A DNA stretch of 52,765 nt from Desulfovibrionaceae bacterium (GTDB taxonomy: Bacteria > Desulfobacterota > Desulfovibrionia > Desulfovibrionales > Desulfovibrionaceae), in NCBI GenBank assembly GCA_015709205.1, contig JACCQO010000023.1, positions 1 to 52,765 on the forward strand. The letters run 5' to 3'. A program made the position numbers and the translations under genes. Shown here in pieces: positions 8,682-16,755 of this stretch. How positions within the stretch are numbered: position 1 is the stretch's first letter; each line of letters begins with the position of its first letter. The notes below the pieces were generated by a model. The model saw only the letters and a list, made by a program, of their open reading frames with translations, was not told where the DNA came from and did not search any database.

Positions 8682-9533
8682 TCATGCGGATTTTCCGTTT
8701 TCCTTTTGCGCCGTTTCCAGGGAAAACACGAATTCGTTGCACCCGATGCCGCCGCCGCAGGTGGCGAGATGGCGCAGCACGAACCCCTTTTTCCGGTGGA
8801 AGTCGAAGATTTCCTCCGGCCTGGCGACCTCGAAGGGGTATCCGCCCATCCAGTCCACCACGTCGTGCCAATAGGACATGCCCCGCTGCTTTTTCTTGTC
8901 CCGCCAGGCCTTGAAGGGCAGGGGATTCTGCAGCCGGACGGCGCGGATCAGGGCCAGGCGCGTCTCCCAGTAGCCCGCGTAGCCCAGGCACATGAGCAGG
9001 CGCACCGGGGCCGGGGCCTGGTTGTAGAACCGCTTGATGCGCTTCCAGCGGCTGCTGCCGCCGCCCTGGTCGTTGTAGATGGCCAGAAAGAGCGTGCCGC
9101 CGGGCGCCACGCGGGCCGCCGCGTTCTCCAGGCCCGTCCACATGTCCCCGGTGTGGTGCAGCACGCCCCAGGAATAGACGATGTCGAAGCGGCCCAGGCC
9201 CGCCATGTAGTCGCGGTCCAGGGCGCTGCCCTGTTCGACCCGCCAGTCGGCGTCCCCGGGAAAATAGGTATCGCGGAGGTGGGCCGTGCAGGCCACCGAG
9301 TCCTTGTCGTAGTCGAAGGACACGACGCGCGCGCCGAGGCGGCGCGCAGCCAGGGAGTGCAGCCCGCTGCCCGAGCCGATGTCCAGAAAGGTCTTGCCCT
9401 TGAGGCCGTCGGTGCCCAGGTGGGCGACGAGGTCGCGCTCGGCCTCGCGGATGCGCTCGTCGTCCAGGGTCTGGAGAAACGAGGACCAGTTCTTGCCGAA
9501 GGCGAAGCGGAGTTCCTGTTTGGTCTGGTCCAT
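8682..9533 (-). CDS. Class I SAM-dependent methyltransferase
   Basis: About 283 residues from the ATG at 9533 (start favoured because the protein then begins like its paralogue; a GTG further upstream at 9644 is possible). The core has FLDIGSGSGLHSLAA (SAM-binding motif I), the acidic residue in FDYDKDS and the YSWGVLHHTG motif. It opens with FAFGKNW, a signature shared with the gene at 11051-11857, whose product also ends with a matching Gly-Gly-Tyr-Pro(F/Y)E segment. The two are divergent duplicates. The target is presumably a sugar hydroxyl or amine in the glycan made by this cluster. Confidence 0.8.
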   Translation of the reverse strand: MDQTKQELRFAFGKNWSSFLQTLDDERIREAERDLVAHLGTDGLKGKTFLDIGSGSGLHSLAARRLGARVVSFDYDKDSVACTAHLRDTYFPGDADWRVEQGSALDRDYMAGLGRFDIVYSWGVLHHTGDMWTGLENAAARVAPGGTLFLAIYNDQGGGSSRWKRIKRFYNQAPAPVRLLMCLGYAGYWETRLALIRAVRLQNPLPFKAWRDKKKQRGMSYWHDVVDWMGGYPFEVARPEEIFDFHRKKGFVLRHLATCGGGIGCNEFVFSLETAQKENGKSA

Positions 9534-9768
9534 GCTGCGGTCGGTGGCGTTGTGGCCGCGTGCTGCGGCGGGCCGGGTGATGGAAAAACGTTCGAAAATC
9601 GCTGCTCCGGGAGCATCACGGCGCCCGCGATCGCTTCCGCCCACAGGTAGGAGCTTCTACACGCAGCGGGGCGGTTTCGCAAGCCTTCCGCGGGCCGGAG
9701 GGGCCTGCCCGGGCGGTCCTGCCCGGCGATTCGGGGCGGCCTCCGTGCCCGATGGCCCCGTTCCGGGA

Positions 9769-9880
9769 TTCAGTCCCGGCCGTTCAGCCTCGGCCCTTCA
9801 GCCCCGACGATTCAGTCCTGACGGTTCAGCCCCGGCCCTTCAGCCCCGACGATTCAGGCCCGACGATTCAGTCCTTGCCA
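9769..9880 (+). repeat. Degenerate 14-bp tandem repeat, eight units
   Basis: Eight consecutive 14-bp units, each beginning TTCAG and continuing with C/G-rich sequence (consensus TTCAGCCCCGACGA), run from 9769 to 9880. The last unit contains the stop codon of the glycosyltransferase gene (TCA at 9868-9870, TGA on the minus strand). Read on that strand every unit ends in CTGAA, so each carries a copy of TGA. Because 14 is not a multiple of three, the stops fall in all frames. A shorter array of the same style ends another gene at 37747-37798. Confidence 0.85.
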
Positions 9881-10989
9881 TGCGGCAGGCCCGCCAGCAA
9901 CCGTTCCCACGCCGCGAAGATCCGTTCCGGCGCAAAGCGTTCGCAGACCTCCCGGGCCCTGTCGCCCATCGCGTTGCGCAACCCTTCGTCGTCCATGAGC
10001 CTGCCCAGGGCCCCGGTCAGCCCGTCCACGTCGCCCAGCGGCAGGAGCAGGCCGTCCACCTCGTGGCGCACGATGTCCGCCGGGCCGGTGGGGCAGTCGA
10101 AGGCCACGACCGGCGTGCCGCAGGCCATGGCCTCGGTCAGGGCGTTGGGAAAGCCCTCGAACCGCGAGGGCAGCGCGAAGATCGAAGCTCCGGCGAGCAG
10201 CGGTGCGGGATTCGCGACCTGGCCGCACCAGGTCACCCGGTCCGCGATGCGCAGTTCCTCGGCCAGGCGATGCAGTTCCTCGGCCTCGGCCCCATCGCCG
10301 CGCGGCCCGCCGATGATGGCGATGCGCCATTCGGGGTGCGTTGCGGCGAGGCGGGCAAAGGCTGCGAGCAGCATGTCGAAGCCCTTCTGGGGCACGAGCC
10401 TGCCCATGGCCGCGATGTACGGGCCGGACGTGCCGGACGTGCCGGGCGTGCCGGGGGCGGCGGGTTCGGGCGGAAGGACCGGATTGGCGATGACGTGGAC
10501 CCGTTCCGGCAGGAGACGCCGGTGCGCCCAGGGCCGGATGGCCTCGGACTGGACGACCAGGGCGTCGGCCCAGGGGTAGGTCCGGTCGCGCAGGAACTCC
10601 CAGGCCCGGCCCAGGGGCACCTGCGGCGGGTCCACGCGCTCGGAGACGACCACGGGGATGCGCGGGCGCCGCGTCGCCAGCAGGGCCAGGACGTTGGTCG
10701 CGGACAGGAAGCTGACCACCGCGTCCGGCCGGGCCGCGCGCAGGGCCGCGCGCAGGGAGCGCACGCGCCGGACGTTGCGCAGCAGGCCGGAGTGGGGCAG
10801 CACGCCGCCGCCGTCCCCGAACCGCGCGCGCTCGATGGCCGGGGCCAGGGGATAGTGGTCGGCCTCCGGCGGGGTCTGGGCGAGCACGGTCACGGCGTGG
10901 CCCTGCCGGGCGAAGTGGTTGGCCAGCCGGGTGAAGACCCGCTCCGCCCCGCCGCAGGAAAGGGCGGCTATGACGAAGGCGAGGCGCAT
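9868..10989 (-). CDS. Glycosyltransferase family 4 enzyme
   Basis: 373 residues; AAAGGA lies upstream of the ATG. The N-terminal Rossmann half opens with the glycine-rich SCGGAERV loop typical of GT4 enzymes that add hexosamines. The C-terminal half has MGRLVPQKGFDML, a IIGGPRGDG strand and the SRFEGFPNALTEAMACGTPVV signature with the E-x7-E donor-binding pair. Between the domains is a short Gly-Thr-Pro/Ser repeat encoded by 9-bp repeats near 10426-10456. Cytoplasmic enzyme acting on an NDP-sugar donor. The stop codon is inside the 14-bp repeat array. Confidence 0.88.
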   Translation of the reverse strand: MRLAFVIAALSCGGAERVFTRLANHFARQGHAVTVLAQTPPEADHYPLAPAIERARFGDGGGVLPHSGLLRNVRRVRSLRAALRAARPDAVVSFLSATNVLALLATRRPRIPVVVSERVDPPQVPLGRAWEFLRDRTYPWADALVVQSEAIRPWAHRRLLPERVHVIANPVLPPEPAAPGTPGTSGTSGPYIAAMGRLVPQKGFDMLLAAFARLAATHPEWRIAIIGGPRGDGAEAEELHRLAEELRIADRVTWCGQVANPAPLLAGASIFALPSRFEGFPNALTEAMACGTPVVAFDCPTGPADIVRHEVDGLLLPLGDVDGLTGALGRLMDDEGLRNAMGDRAREVCERFAPERIFAAWERLLAGLPHGKD

Positions 10990-11050
10990 GGCGAAGTCCT
11001 TTTGCGCGTTTCGCCCCGGGCGGCGCGCGGCGGATGCGGCCCCGGCGCGG

Positions 11051-11857
11051 TCACTGTCCCGCCCCGGCCCGTTCCGGCACGCGGAAGACCCATTCGCCGC
11101 AGGTGGAGCCGAAAAGGCCCCGCGGGGGCGTGGTGTTGTGCTCCAGCTCCAGCGTCAGGCCGTGGCGCTCGGCGAAGTCCGCCATCTCCCGGGGCGAGAC
11201 CGACTCGTACGGGTAGCCGCCGAGCCAGTCGGCCACGTCGTTGGTGAAGCGCATGCCCCGTTGGCGTTCGTATTCTCGGACGTAGGCGACCGGGTTGACG
11301 CCCCCGGCGAGCTGGCGCAGCAGCAGCAGGGGCGTGAAAAGGCCGAAGAAGAGTGGCCGGAGCAGGGGATGGGCGCTGTAGAGGCGCTTTTCGTGCCGCC
11401 AGAAGCCGCAGAAGGGGGTCTTGAGGTACAGGGCGATGCAGAACCGGCCGCCGGGCTTGGCCAGGGCCAGGGCGTTTTCCACGGCGGTCCACATGGCGCC
11501 GGTGTGGTGCAGCACGCCCCAGGAATAGACGATGTCGTAGCCCTCCGCCACGCCGTGTTCGCCGAGGATGTCGCCGCGCTCCGCCCGCCAGGGTCCGCCC
11601 GGCGCATTGGCCTCGAGCATGGCGCGGGTGGTGGCCACGCTGTCCTCGTCCAGGTCGATGGCCAGGACGCGCGCGGCGCCCAGGCGCAGCGCGGCCAGGG
11701 AATGCAGGCCGGACCCCGAGCCGATGTCCAGGAAGGTCCTGCCCGCGATGTCGGGCAGCAGGTGCGCCAGGCGGTCCGTGGCGTGGGCGATGCGGGCCTC
11801 CTGGACCTTGCGGGAGAAGTCGGCCCAGTTCTTGCCGAAGGCGTAGCGTGTGCTCAT
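11051..11857 (-). CDS. Class I SAM-dependent methyltransferase (paralogue of 8682-9533)
   Basis: 268 residues from the ATG at 11857, preceded by AAGGACGAG. It shares the N-terminal YAFGKNW opening, FLDIGSGSGLHSLAA motif I and YSWGVLHHTGAMW with the gene at 8682-9533; the C-terminal substrate regions differ more, with a hydrophobic stretch (FFGLFTPLLLLRQL) that may touch the membrane or a lipid-linked substrate. Sugar methylation in the glycan pathway is inferred from location. Confidence 0.82.
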   Translation of the reverse strand: MSTRYAFGKNWADFSRKVQEARIAHATDRLAHLLPDIAGRTFLDIGSGSGLHSLAALRLGAARVLAIDLDEDSVATTRAMLEANAPGGPWRAERGDILGEHGVAEGYDIVYSWGVLHHTGAMWTAVENALALAKPGGRFCIALYLKTPFCGFWRHEKRLYSAHPLLRPLFFGLFTPLLLLRQLAGGVNPVAYVREYERQRGMRFTNDVADWLGGYPYESVSPREMADFAERHGLTLELEHNTTPPRGLFGSTCGEWVFRVPERAGAGQ

Positions 11858-11916
11858 GTCGTGTCTCGTCCTTTTGGCCGGAGAGCGGCGTTGGCTGATT
11901 TCGGCGGCGCGGGGGC

Positions 11917-12735
11917 TCAGCGCCCGGGCCGGATGGCCACCGACGCCGTGTAGGGGCTGAGCAGCGCGGTGACGGGGAGGCCGAGTCCCGCCCTGCGCGC
12001 GATCCGCTCCAGCATCCACCAGGATTTCGAGCCCCAGGAGAAGAGCCGTGGCAGGACGCGGGTGCGCAGCCCCCGCTGCCCGGCGAAATTGACCACGCAG
12101 AGGTTCAGGCCGCCCAGGTGGCCGCACTGCGTCACGGCCAGCCCGGCCGCCTCCTGGTGGCGCGCCAGGGCCTCGGGCGGAATGACCACGTGCAGGTCGT
12201 AGACCGGCCGGTTCAGCGTCTTCGTGAGCCAGCCGTTGACCCCCTCGAGGTTGGGGATGACGGTCAGCGCCATGCCGCCCGGCTTGAGCAGGTCGCGGAT
12301 GCGCGCGAGCGGGACGGCGGGGTCCTCGAAATGTTCCACGAACCCCACGGAAAAGGCCACGTCGAAGCGCTCGCGCAGGGACGCGGGGCAGTCGAAGAGG
12401 TCCACGTTGTGGATCTCGCCCTCGATCCCGTAGCGGTCCAGCTGCGCGCGCGCGGACCGGCATCCCGGTTCCGAGTAGTCCAGCCCGGCCACCTGCATGC
12501 CGTGGACCCTGGCGAAATAGGGCAGCCACGTGGAGGCCGCGCAGCCGATCTCCACCAGGGACGCGCCGGCGCTGTCCGGCCCGTGCCCGCGCAGGGCGGC
12601 GGTGACGAACTCGTGCAGCAGCAGGTTGATGTGGTTGTCGAGGCTCCTGTCGCCGGGATCGACGGCCGGAGGCAGGGTGCCGCCGGACCAGAGCCCGTCC
12701 CAGTACCGGGTTTCCGACTTTTTACCGAGCATCAT
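11917..12735 (-). CDS. SAM-dependent methyltransferase
   Basis: 272 residues; tandem ATG codons at 12735 and 12732 leave the start open by one codon. Motif I is LVEIGCAASTWLPYFA, followed by an acidic residue in GLDYSEPG and the FSVGFVEHFEDP motif. The C-terminal half contains MALTVIPNLEGVNGWL and an L-H-V-V-I-P segment, as in methyltransferases associated with O-antigen and capsule loci. It is not closely similar to the two FGKNW-type paralogues nearby. Acceptor unknown. Confidence 0.8.
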   Translation of the reverse strand: MMLGKKSETRYWDGLWSGGTLPPAVDPGDRSLDNHINLLLHEFVTAALRGHGPDSAGASLVEIGCAASTWLPYFARVHGMQVAGLDYSEPGCRSARAQLDRYGIEGEIHNVDLFDCPASLRERFDVAFSVGFVEHFEDPAVPLARIRDLLKPGGMALTVIPNLEGVNGWLTKTLNRPVYDLHVVIPPEALARHQEAAGLAVTQCGHLGGLNLCVVNFAGQRGLRTRVLPRLFSWGSKSWWMLERIARRAGLGLPVTALLSPYTASVAIRPGR

Positions 12736-12787
12736 TGCACCGCGCGGGAGGACGGATTCGACGAGTCGCGAGCCACGGACCGCACGC

Positions 12788-13726
12788 CTAGCGTTTTTCG
12801 CAGCCCAGAACGTGGAACGCGCAGGGCTCCGGATCGTCGTCGTTCAGGTGCACGACCTTGGCGAAGCCGGCCTTGTTCATCCAATCGACGATCGTTTCGA
12901 GCGCGATGACCCAGTTGTAGTAGGGCGCGAGCATGTCCAGGACGCCGATCTTGTAGCCGCGGTCCAGCCCCCTGAGGTTGTAGAGCGCGTTCAGGATGTT
13001 GCTCTTGAGCGGGTAGCGGCCGTCCCATTTCCTTTCCCAGACCTTGCCCACGAACGCCAGGCGGTCTTCGACGTTTTCGAGGGAATGGAAGATCCTTCTC
13101 TGGATGTTGGTCAGCTCGGTGCCGTGGATGCCGCACGGGGCGTAGACCATGAGGTAGAGCGACCCGCCGGGGGCCACGGTGGAGGCGGCGTTCTCGAAGG
13201 CCAGCTTCGGGTCGTGCGTGCACATGGCCACGCCCCAGAAGTTGGTGAAGTCGAACCGGCCCACGAGGTCGGGCGTGGCCTGCGGAATGCGCATCACGTC
13301 GACTTCGCGGACGTTCTCGTTGAATTTCGAGGTGGCCTGGAGCGCGCTGGCGGAGATGTCCGTGGAGAGCAGCTCCTGCGCGCCGAGGCGCTGCATGACC
13401 TTGGTCCAGCGGCCGTGCCCGCAACACAGGTCCAGGCACCGCTTGTTGCGAATCAGGGCCGGATCGATGGGGTTGTGCAGTTTGCGCGATCCCATGGTGG
13501 GATCGTGAAAATGATCTATCCCGTCGGGATGCACGCCCGTCCACTCGTAGATCCTGTCGTTTATATATGCATCCGACGTGGACGACCCCGGCGTCTGCGA
13601 ATATTCGCTGTTCTTGAGCGCGAGGTTCCATTGGAGTTCGAACTGTTCACTGTAGACGGGTGCTTCGTACTGCCCGGAATATTCGTCTTTCCAAAGTATT
13701 CTGTTTTGATCGAAGTGCGGATTCAT
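12788..13726 (-). CDS. SAM-dependent methyltransferase
   Basis: 312 residues; GGAG lies six bases before the ATG. The catalytic core is in the middle: CLDLCCGHGRWTKVMQRLG is motif I and FTNFWGVAMCTHDP sits where the acidic/aromatic motif IV is expected. The first 90 residues are an N-terminal extension rich in aromatic and polar residues. Base composition at the 5-prime end (13500-13760) is visibly less GC-rich than the neighbours, which could mean separate acquisition. Fourth of the methyltransferases in the island; substrate unknown. Confidence 0.75.
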   Translation of the reverse strand: MNPHFDQNRILWKDEYSGQYEAPVYSEQFELQWNLALKNSEYSQTPGSSTSDAYINDRIYEWTGVHPDGIDHFHDPTMGSRKLHNPIDPALIRNKRCLDLCCGHGRWTKVMQRLGAQELLSTDISASALQATSKFNENVREVDVMRIPQATPDLVGRFDFTNFWGVAMCTHDPKLAFENAASTVAPGGSLYLMVYAPCGIHGTELTNIQRRIFHSLENVEDRLAFVGKVWERKWDGRYPLKSNILNALYNLRGLDRGYKIGVLDMLAPYYNWVIALETIVDWMNKAGFAKVVHLNDDDPEPCAFHVLGCEKR

Positions 13727-13781
13727 AACCGGCTCCAGGTCTCGTTATTGATTGTGGGAACGTTGCGAAATGCGGCGCCGG

Positions 13782-13787
13782 TGTCAA
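13782..13787 (-). promoter_or_regulatory. Perfect -35 hexamer upstream of a methyltransferase gene
   Basis: TTGACA on the minus strand lies in the 103-base gap before the gene starting at 13726. At 17 bases downstream the sequence is AACGTT, a poor -10 box, so a functional promoter is only possible. The gap itself breaks the otherwise tight spacing of the neighbouring genes. Confidence 0.25.
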
Positions 13788-13829
13788 GCGGCCGGACGCC
13801 GTCCTGTGCGTTGGAAAACCGGGCCGCGT

Positions 13830-14981
13830 TCAGGCCCGGGCGGCGCCCCCGCCGCCGAGCAGGGCCCGGGGATCCCGCAGCCACGTGCCGATGTGCGCCG
13901 TGAGCCGCTCCAGCGCTCCGAAGAGCAGGCCGTGGGCCGTTCCCCGGCTCTTGCGTCCCGCTGCCGCCGCCAGGAACGCGGGCAGCTTGGCGGCCACCTC
14001 CTCGCGGCTGCAGGCCACCGGCGTGGCCCCGCTCTGGATGCTCGGCAGCCAGGTCGTCTCACAGGCGCGCGGCACGATGGAAAAGGTCGGCGTGCCGAGG
14101 ATCAGGGCCTCCAGGAGGAGCATGGAGGTCATGCCCACCACCCCGTCCGCGGCGTGGACGATCTCGTGCGCGTTTTCCGTGCGGCTGACCTGGTCGAAGC
14201 CGTCGAGCACCGCCGCGAACTCGCCGGGCTCGTTCTTGGGGTGCAGGCGCAGGACCAGGTGGGGCCGGGGCGAGACGTCCCGCACGGCCAGCAGGAATTC
14301 GTCCAGGACCACGTCGGTCCGCTTGTCCGAGCGTCCGCTGCCCTGCAGCGTGTACGCGGCGCTGCGGAGGAATTCGTCGGGGTCCAGACCGTCGGACAGC
14401 TCGGCCGCAAAGACGATGACCGGCGCTTCCGGGCCCGCTCCGGGAAACAGTTCGCGCCGCGCGGCCGCGGGGTCGCGCCGGTCCAGCCGTTCGCCCACGG
14501 CGCGGACCACGTCGTAGTGGGGATGCCCGCATACGGTGATCGCCGTGGCGGGAACCCCGAGCGCCTCGAAGGCCCGGCCGGTCCAGGCGTCGGGCACCGC
14601 GAGGTGGTCCGGCGCATGGCGCAGCGGGTCGTCGGATGCGCCGCGAAAGCGGTGGGCCGCGTTCATGCCCATGTCCACGACCCCGACGCTGGGGATGCGC
14701 CGCTGCCGGGCCGCGTCCACCAGCTCCAGGCCGAGCGAGCGCTTGTTCTCCGACGTGCCCACGAGCAGCAGCCCGGGGCGCAGCGCATCCAGGATGGCCC
14801 CGGCCGGGCCCTGCGGCCGCGCGTAGTCGGCGGCTCCGGCGTCCAGCCAAGCCGCGGCCGGGCCTTCGGCCAGCAGGAGCGCGCCGATGCCCTTCCGGCC
14901 CAGGGCCGCGGGCAGCGGGGCCAGGAAATTCGCCGCCCCGGGATCCTCCGCGTACAGGAGCACGTCCGCGGCGTGGTTCAT
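13830..14981 (-). CDS. Predicted GT-B-fold surface carbohydrate protein
   Basis: 383 residues. The ATG at 14981 overlaps the stop of the oxidoreductase gene by 4 bases (ATGA), so the two are translationally coupled. It opens with LLYAEDPGAANFLAPLP and contains CGHPHYD, a LRLHPKNEPGEF segment and a GMTSMLLLEALILGTP motif, the pattern of GT-B enzymes related to UDP-GlcNAc 2-epimerase and PseG/SpsG-like hydrolases. It could be a glycosyltransferase or a nucleotide-sugar hydrolase. Coupling with the oxidoreductase and the cytidylyltransferase points to the same sugar pathway. Confidence 0.6.
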   Translation of the reverse strand: MNHAADVLLYAEDPGAANFLAPLPAALGRKGIGALLLAEGPAAAWLDAGAADYARPQGPAGAILDALRPGLLLVGTSENKRSLGLELVDAARQRRIPSVGVVDMGMNAAHRFRGASDDPLRHAPDHLAVPDAWTGRAFEALGVPATAITVCGHPHYDVVRAVGERLDRRDPAAARRELFPGAGPEAPVIVFAAELSDGLDPDEFLRSAAYTLQGSGRSDKRTDVVLDEFLLAVRDVSPRPHLVLRLHPKNEPGEFAAVLDGFDQVSRTENAHEIVHAADGVVGMTSMLLLEALILGTPTFSIVPRACETTWLPSIQSGATPVACSREEVAAKLPAFLAAAAGRKSRGTAHGLLFGALERLTAHIGTWLRDPRALLGGGGAARA

Positions 14982-15988
14982 GCCGCCTCCGTGGGGCGCG
15001 CCGCGGCCAGCAGCACGGACTGGACCAGCCGCTGCGTGTGCAGGGCCCGGTCCCCGGTGCTCCAGAGGGCGGCGCCCGCGCGCACCGCGTCGAAGAGGTT
15101 GCCGTACATGCGCAGCAGGGCCTGGCCGCAGGTCGGCTCCACGCACTCCGGGCGATCGGTGGCGATCTCGTACTCCCGTTCCAGGCCCCGGTTCTCGACC
15201 CGGGGATACGTGCAGAGCCGCAGGCTTTCCTGGTACAGGGTCATGCGCCCGCGTTCGGCCCAGATGTCCAGGCCCACTTCGCGGTAGTCGGCGAAGCGGA
15301 CCGGCTGCACGGCCACGGGCGGGCCGTCGGCCAGGCGCAGGGTGAAGGGCACGTTCAGGTCGCCGGGGATCGGGCCCTCGGCAAAGGCCGAGTCCGGGCA
15401 GAAGGGCGCGGCCTCCGCCACCTCGCCCAGGAGCATGGCCACGAAGTCGATGAGGTGGCTGCCGTTGTTCTTCAGGCCGTTGCCGTACAGGCCGAAGCAC
15501 GCCCGGGGGCGGCCGATGCGCTTTGCCAGGCCGCCGTCGGCCAGGGCCCGGAAATTTTCGTCGCCGCGCCGCCAGTAGTTGACCTGCACCAGGATGGAGC
15601 GTTCGCGGCAGAGCGCAAGAAACCGCTCGGCCTCGGCCACGTCCTGGCCCAGGGGCTTTTCCACGAACACAGCCCGGAGGCCGGGCAGGCGTTCCAGGGC
15701 GGCGATGCGCGCGCCGGGCGGGGTGGCCAGCACCGCCACCTCGAAGGCCCGCGGGTCGGCCAGGGCCCCGAGGTCGGCCACCGCCTCGGGCACGTTCCAG
15801 GCGCGCCGGGCCTGTTCCAGGGCCTCGGGCCTGGGGTCCGCGACCGCGGCCCAGTCGAAGCCGGGGTGGTCCCGCAGGGCCTGGGCGTGCGTGGCGTAGG
15901 GAAAGTACGCCGCCATGCGGGCGTCCTGCGCGAGCCCGGCCGCGATCTGGCCGAAGCCGACCAGTATGGTCCGCAGCGGTGCGTTCAT
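14978..15988 (-). CDS. Gfo/Idh/MocA-family sugar oxidoreductase
   Basis: 336 residues from ATG 15988, overlapping the cytidylyltransferase stop by 4 bases. N-terminal NAD(P)-binding fold: ILVGFGQIAAGLA; the VEKPLG motif (about 109-113) supplies the conserved lysine of this family, and NNGSHLIDF supplies the catalytic H-x-x-D part. Oxidises or reduces a nucleotide-linked or free sugar. An oxidoreductase of the same family is fused to a cytidylyltransferase at 27519-29216, so the two functions belong together. Confidence 0.85.
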   Translation of the reverse strand: MNAPLRTILVGFGQIAAGLAQDARMAAYFPYATHAQALRDHPGFDWAAVADPRPEALEQARRAWNVPEAVADLGALADPRAFEVAVLATPPGARIAALERLPGLRAVFVEKPLGQDVAEAERFLALCRERSILVQVNYWRRGDENFRALADGGLAKRIGRPRACFGLYGNGLKNNGSHLIDFVAMLLGEVAEAAPFCPDSAFAEGPIPGDLNVPFTLRLADGPPVAVQPVRFADYREVGLDIWAERGRMTLYQESLRLCTYPRVENRGLEREYEIATDRPECVEPTCGQALLRMYGNLFDAVRAGAALWSTGDRALHTQRLVQSVLLAAARPTEAA

Positions 15989-16755
15989 CGCGGGGCCTTC
16001 TCCTCGCAGCCGCTGTTGACGGCCGCCAGTTCCGGTTCGCGGCGCAGCAGGTCCAGGACGGCCTCCAGGCCGAAGCAGCCCTGGTCCAGGTGGCCCAGCC
16101 GCTCGTAGACGCGGCGGATCAGCTCCAGGTCCTCGGGGTAGTCGAGCACCAGCCGGCAGTCGGGCCGGTGCAGGCGGGGCGGGGCCACGAGATGCTGGAT
16201 GGCGTAGCGCTCCGGGTGCTCGAAGAAGTACAGGGAGACGTGCTCGCGCACCGCCGGGTCGTCGATGTTCCGCGCCACCCATTCCAGGTCCGCGAGCCGG
16301 AAGAGCACCACGTCCTGGCCCACCGGGAACGAGGGCACCGTGGTGGTGGTCAGCACGTCGCAGGCGTTGGCGCGGAAGGTGCGGATGCCCCAGTCCACGA
16401 GTTCCGGATCGATGAGCGGCATGTCCCCGAACATCTCCAGGACGATGTCGCCGTCCATGGCGCGCTGGGCCTCCACCACGCGCAGGAGCACGTCGTCCTC
16501 GCTGCCTCGGTGCACGGCCACGCCGTGTCGCGCGGCCCATTCGGCGAGCGCGTCGTCCGCCGGGTTGGCCGTGGTGGCCAGGATCACGTCGTCCACCTCG
16601 GCGCAGCGGCGCAGCCGTTCGTAGAGCCGCGTGATGGCGGGCTTGCCCGCCAGGTCCGCGAGCATCTTGCCCGGCAGGCGCGAGGCGCCCATGCGCGCCT
16701 CGATGCTGGCGATCACGCGCCCGGCCTTCGGGCGGGCCATCGGGCGTCCGGCCAT
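15985..16755 (-). CDS. SpsF-like cytidylyltransferase family protein
   Basis: 256 residues from ATG 16755, which overlaps the aminotransferase stop by one base (TGATG). Sugar nucleotidyltransferase fold: IEARMGASRLPGKML (nucleotide-binding loop), FGDMPLIDP (metal-binding DxP region) and the REHVS segment typical of SpsF-type proteins. This family resembles CMP-sialate synthases and should activate an acidic sugar with CTP, but substrates are poorly known. The same domain is fused to an oxidoreductase at 27519-29216. Confidence 0.82.
   Translation of the reverse strand: MAGRPMARPKAGRVIASIEARMGASRLPGKMLADLAGKPAITRLYERLRRCAEVDDVILATTANPADDALAEWAARHGVAVHRGSEDDVLLRVVEAQRAMDGDIVLEMFGDMPLIDPELVDWGIRTFRANACDVLTTTTVPSFPVGQDVVLFRLADLEWVARNIDDPAVREHVSLYFFEHPERYAIQHLVAPPRLHRPDCRLVLDYPEDLELIRRVYERLGHLDQGCFGLEAVLDLLRREPELAAVNSGCEEKAPR

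Noticed and set aside
10426-10456. Short 9-bp repeats (GTGCCGGAC type) taken as a possible CRISPR or regulatory array
   Set aside because: They are in frame within the glycosyltransferase and simply encode a Gly-Thr-Pro/Ser linker.
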